Shown piece after piece: positions 62,881-64,000 of a stretch of 64,000 bases of DNA (its first letter is position 1; the number at the start of each line of letters is the position of its first letter). A program made the position numbers and the translations under genes. Under the pieces are notes generated by a model. The model had not been told where the DNA came from. It worked only from the letters and a program-made list of their open reading frames with translations, and did no database searches. Source of the DNA: Burkholderia mayonis (GTDB lineage: Bacteria; Pseudomonadota; Gammaproteobacteria; Burkholderiales; Burkholderiaceae); contig NZ_CP013386.1 of NCBI RefSeq assembly GCF_001523745.2, forward strand, positions 2,976,001 to 3,040,000. The letters are read 5' to 3'.

Positions 62881-64000
62881 ATGACATTACGTTTGAGCCG
62901 CCGCGCGTACGCGGAAATGTACGGGCCGACGACGGGCGACCGCATTCGGCTCGCGGATACCGAGCTGCTGATCGAAGTCGAGCGCGACTGCACGGTCTAC
63001 GGAGAAGAAGTGAAGTTCGGCGGCGGCAAGGTAATCCGCGACGGCATGGGCCAGTCGCAACTGCCCGCGGCCGACGTCGCCGACACCGTGATCACGAACG
63101 CGGTGATCCTCGATCACTGGGGGATCGTGAAGGCGGACATCGCGATCAAGCACGGCCGCATCGCGGCGATCGGCAAGGCGGGCAATCCGGACATCCAGCC
63201 GGGCGTCACGATCGCGATCGGTGCGGCGACCGAGATCATCGCGGGCGAAGGCTTGATCGTGACGGCGGGCGGCATCGACACGCACATCCATTTCATCAGC
63301 CCGCAGCAGATCGACGAGGCGCTCGCGTCCGGCGTGACGACGATGCTCGGCGGCGGCACGGGCCCCGCGACCGGCACCAACGCGACGACCTGCACGCCGG
63401 GGCCGTGGCACATGGAGCGGATGCTGCAGGCGGCCGACGGCTGGCCGATCAATCTCGGCTTTCTCGGCAAAGGCAACGCGAGCCGGCCGCAGCCGCTCGT
63501 CGAGCAGATCGAGGCCGGCGCGATCGGCCTCAAGCTGCACGAAGACTGGGGCACGACGCCCGCCGCGATCGACAACTGCCTCGCGGTCGCGGACGACACC
63601 GACACGCAGGTCGCGATCCACACCGATACGCTGAACGAAGGCGGTTTCGTCGAAGCGACGGTGGCCGCGTTCAAGGGCCGCACGATCCATACGTACCACA
63701 CCGAAGGCGCGGGCGGCGGCCACGCACCCGACATCCTGAAGGTGTGCGGCGAGCCGAACGTGCTGCCGTCGTCGACGAATCCGACGCGCCCTTACACGAT
63801 CAACACGCTCGACGAACATCTCGACATGCTGATGGTGTGCCATCACCTCGATCCGTCGATCGCCGAGGATCTTGCGTTCGCCGAATCGCGGATCCGCCGC
63901 GAGACGATCGCGGCCGAGGACATCCTGCACGATCTCGGCGCGCTGTCGATGCTGTCGTCCGATTCGCAGGCGATGGGCCGCGTCGGCGAAGTGATCATCC
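62881..64000 (+). CDS. ureC: Urease alpha subunit (5' part; runs off window)
   Basis: The first 373 of about 568 residues of the nickel-containing catalytic chain. It starts [20 protein letters not shown]. Nickel-site motifs visible are [11 protein letters not shown] (two His), the carbamylated Lys in [43 protein letters not shown] and the Asp ligand in SSDSQAMGR. All expected residues in this part are present, so the enzyme looks functional. Confidence 0.97.
   Translation, partial: MTLRLSRRAYAEMYGPTTGDRIRLADTELLIEVERDCTVYGEEVKFGGGKVIRDGMGQSQLPAADVADTVITNAVILDHWGIVKADIAIKHGRIAAIGKAGNPDIQPGVTIAIGAATEIIAGEGLIVTAGGIDTHIHFISPQQIDEALASGVTTMLGGGTGPATGTNATTCTPGPWHMERMLQAADGWPINLGFLGKGNASRPQPLVEQIEAGAIGLKLHEDWGTTPAAIDNCLAVADDTDTQVAIHTDTLNEGGFVEATVAAFKGRTIHTYHTEGAGGGHAPDILKVCGEPNVLPSSTNPTRPYTINTLDEHLDMLMVCHHLDPSIAEDLAFAESRIRRETIAAEDILHDLGALSMLSSDSQAMGRVGEVII

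Overview
The window looks like chromosome 1 of a Burkholderia, most likely of the B. pseudomallei/thailandensis/oklahomensis group. The core is very GC-rich with strong G/C third positions. It carries typical Burkholderia neighbourhoods: hemL-ribD-ribE, ribBA-ribH-nusB, ubiD, uppP, urtABCDE-ureDABC, and a PXPV-repeat exported protein. Species assignment is inference from recognised proteins, not a database search.

Layout. 1-7.5 kb is core: a partial Lrp/AsnC regulator divergent from a MetC-like lyase, DUF3088, a Bcr/CflA exporter, hemL, ribD, ribE. 7.55-20.6 kb is an accessory insertion that separates ribE from ribBA. It holds a Doc/AbrB-type toxin-antitoxin pair with a clear operator, a decayed TOTE-type primase gene, and a long minus-strand catabolic/transport operon (Rieske oxygenase, its reductase, RidA, two small unknowns, an ABC importer, a VOC protein and a bicupin). 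A divergent LysR gene, an IS5-family element that has removed most of a hydroxyacid dehydrogenase gene, an IS scar, and a CcdAB pair complete it. 20.6-33.2 kb returns to core: ribBA, ribH, nusB, an aminotransferase, an SLT protein, a candidate small RNA, ubiD, a LysE exporter, a threonine/serine dehydratase, a PXPV protein, DUF2520, YggT, DUF190, crcB.

33.4-47.0 kb is lower-GC accessory DNA. The main island lies between two copies of the 5' half of tRNA-Gly(CCC), at 34663 and 47017. Because the insertion is on the promoter side, the working tRNA appears to use a promoter carried by the island, while an orphan promoter plus 5' half tRNA is left at the far end. The island contains a DUF5343 gene, a broken plasmid-type primase/replication gene flanked by two related hairpin repeats, a tyrosine integrase, a Zn-ribbon protein and a lipoprotein. 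It also has a small controller-like XRE regulator with a C-box-like operator, a tight three-gene unknown operon, and a two-gene unit joining an NdpA-type nucleoid-associated protein to a RelA/SpoT-domain protein. That unit is the best candidate here for an undescribed conflict or defence system.

47.1-64 kb is core: trmB, uppP, a DUF1439 lipoprotein, an IS110-family remnant fused to the end of a YkgJ-type gene, hemN, a PCMT-like methyltransferase, a rhodanese and an omega-aminotransferase. Then comes the complete urea ABC importer urtABCDE followed by ureD, ureA, ureB and the first two thirds of ureC, which runs off the window. Together these import urea and hydrolyse it with a nickel urease.
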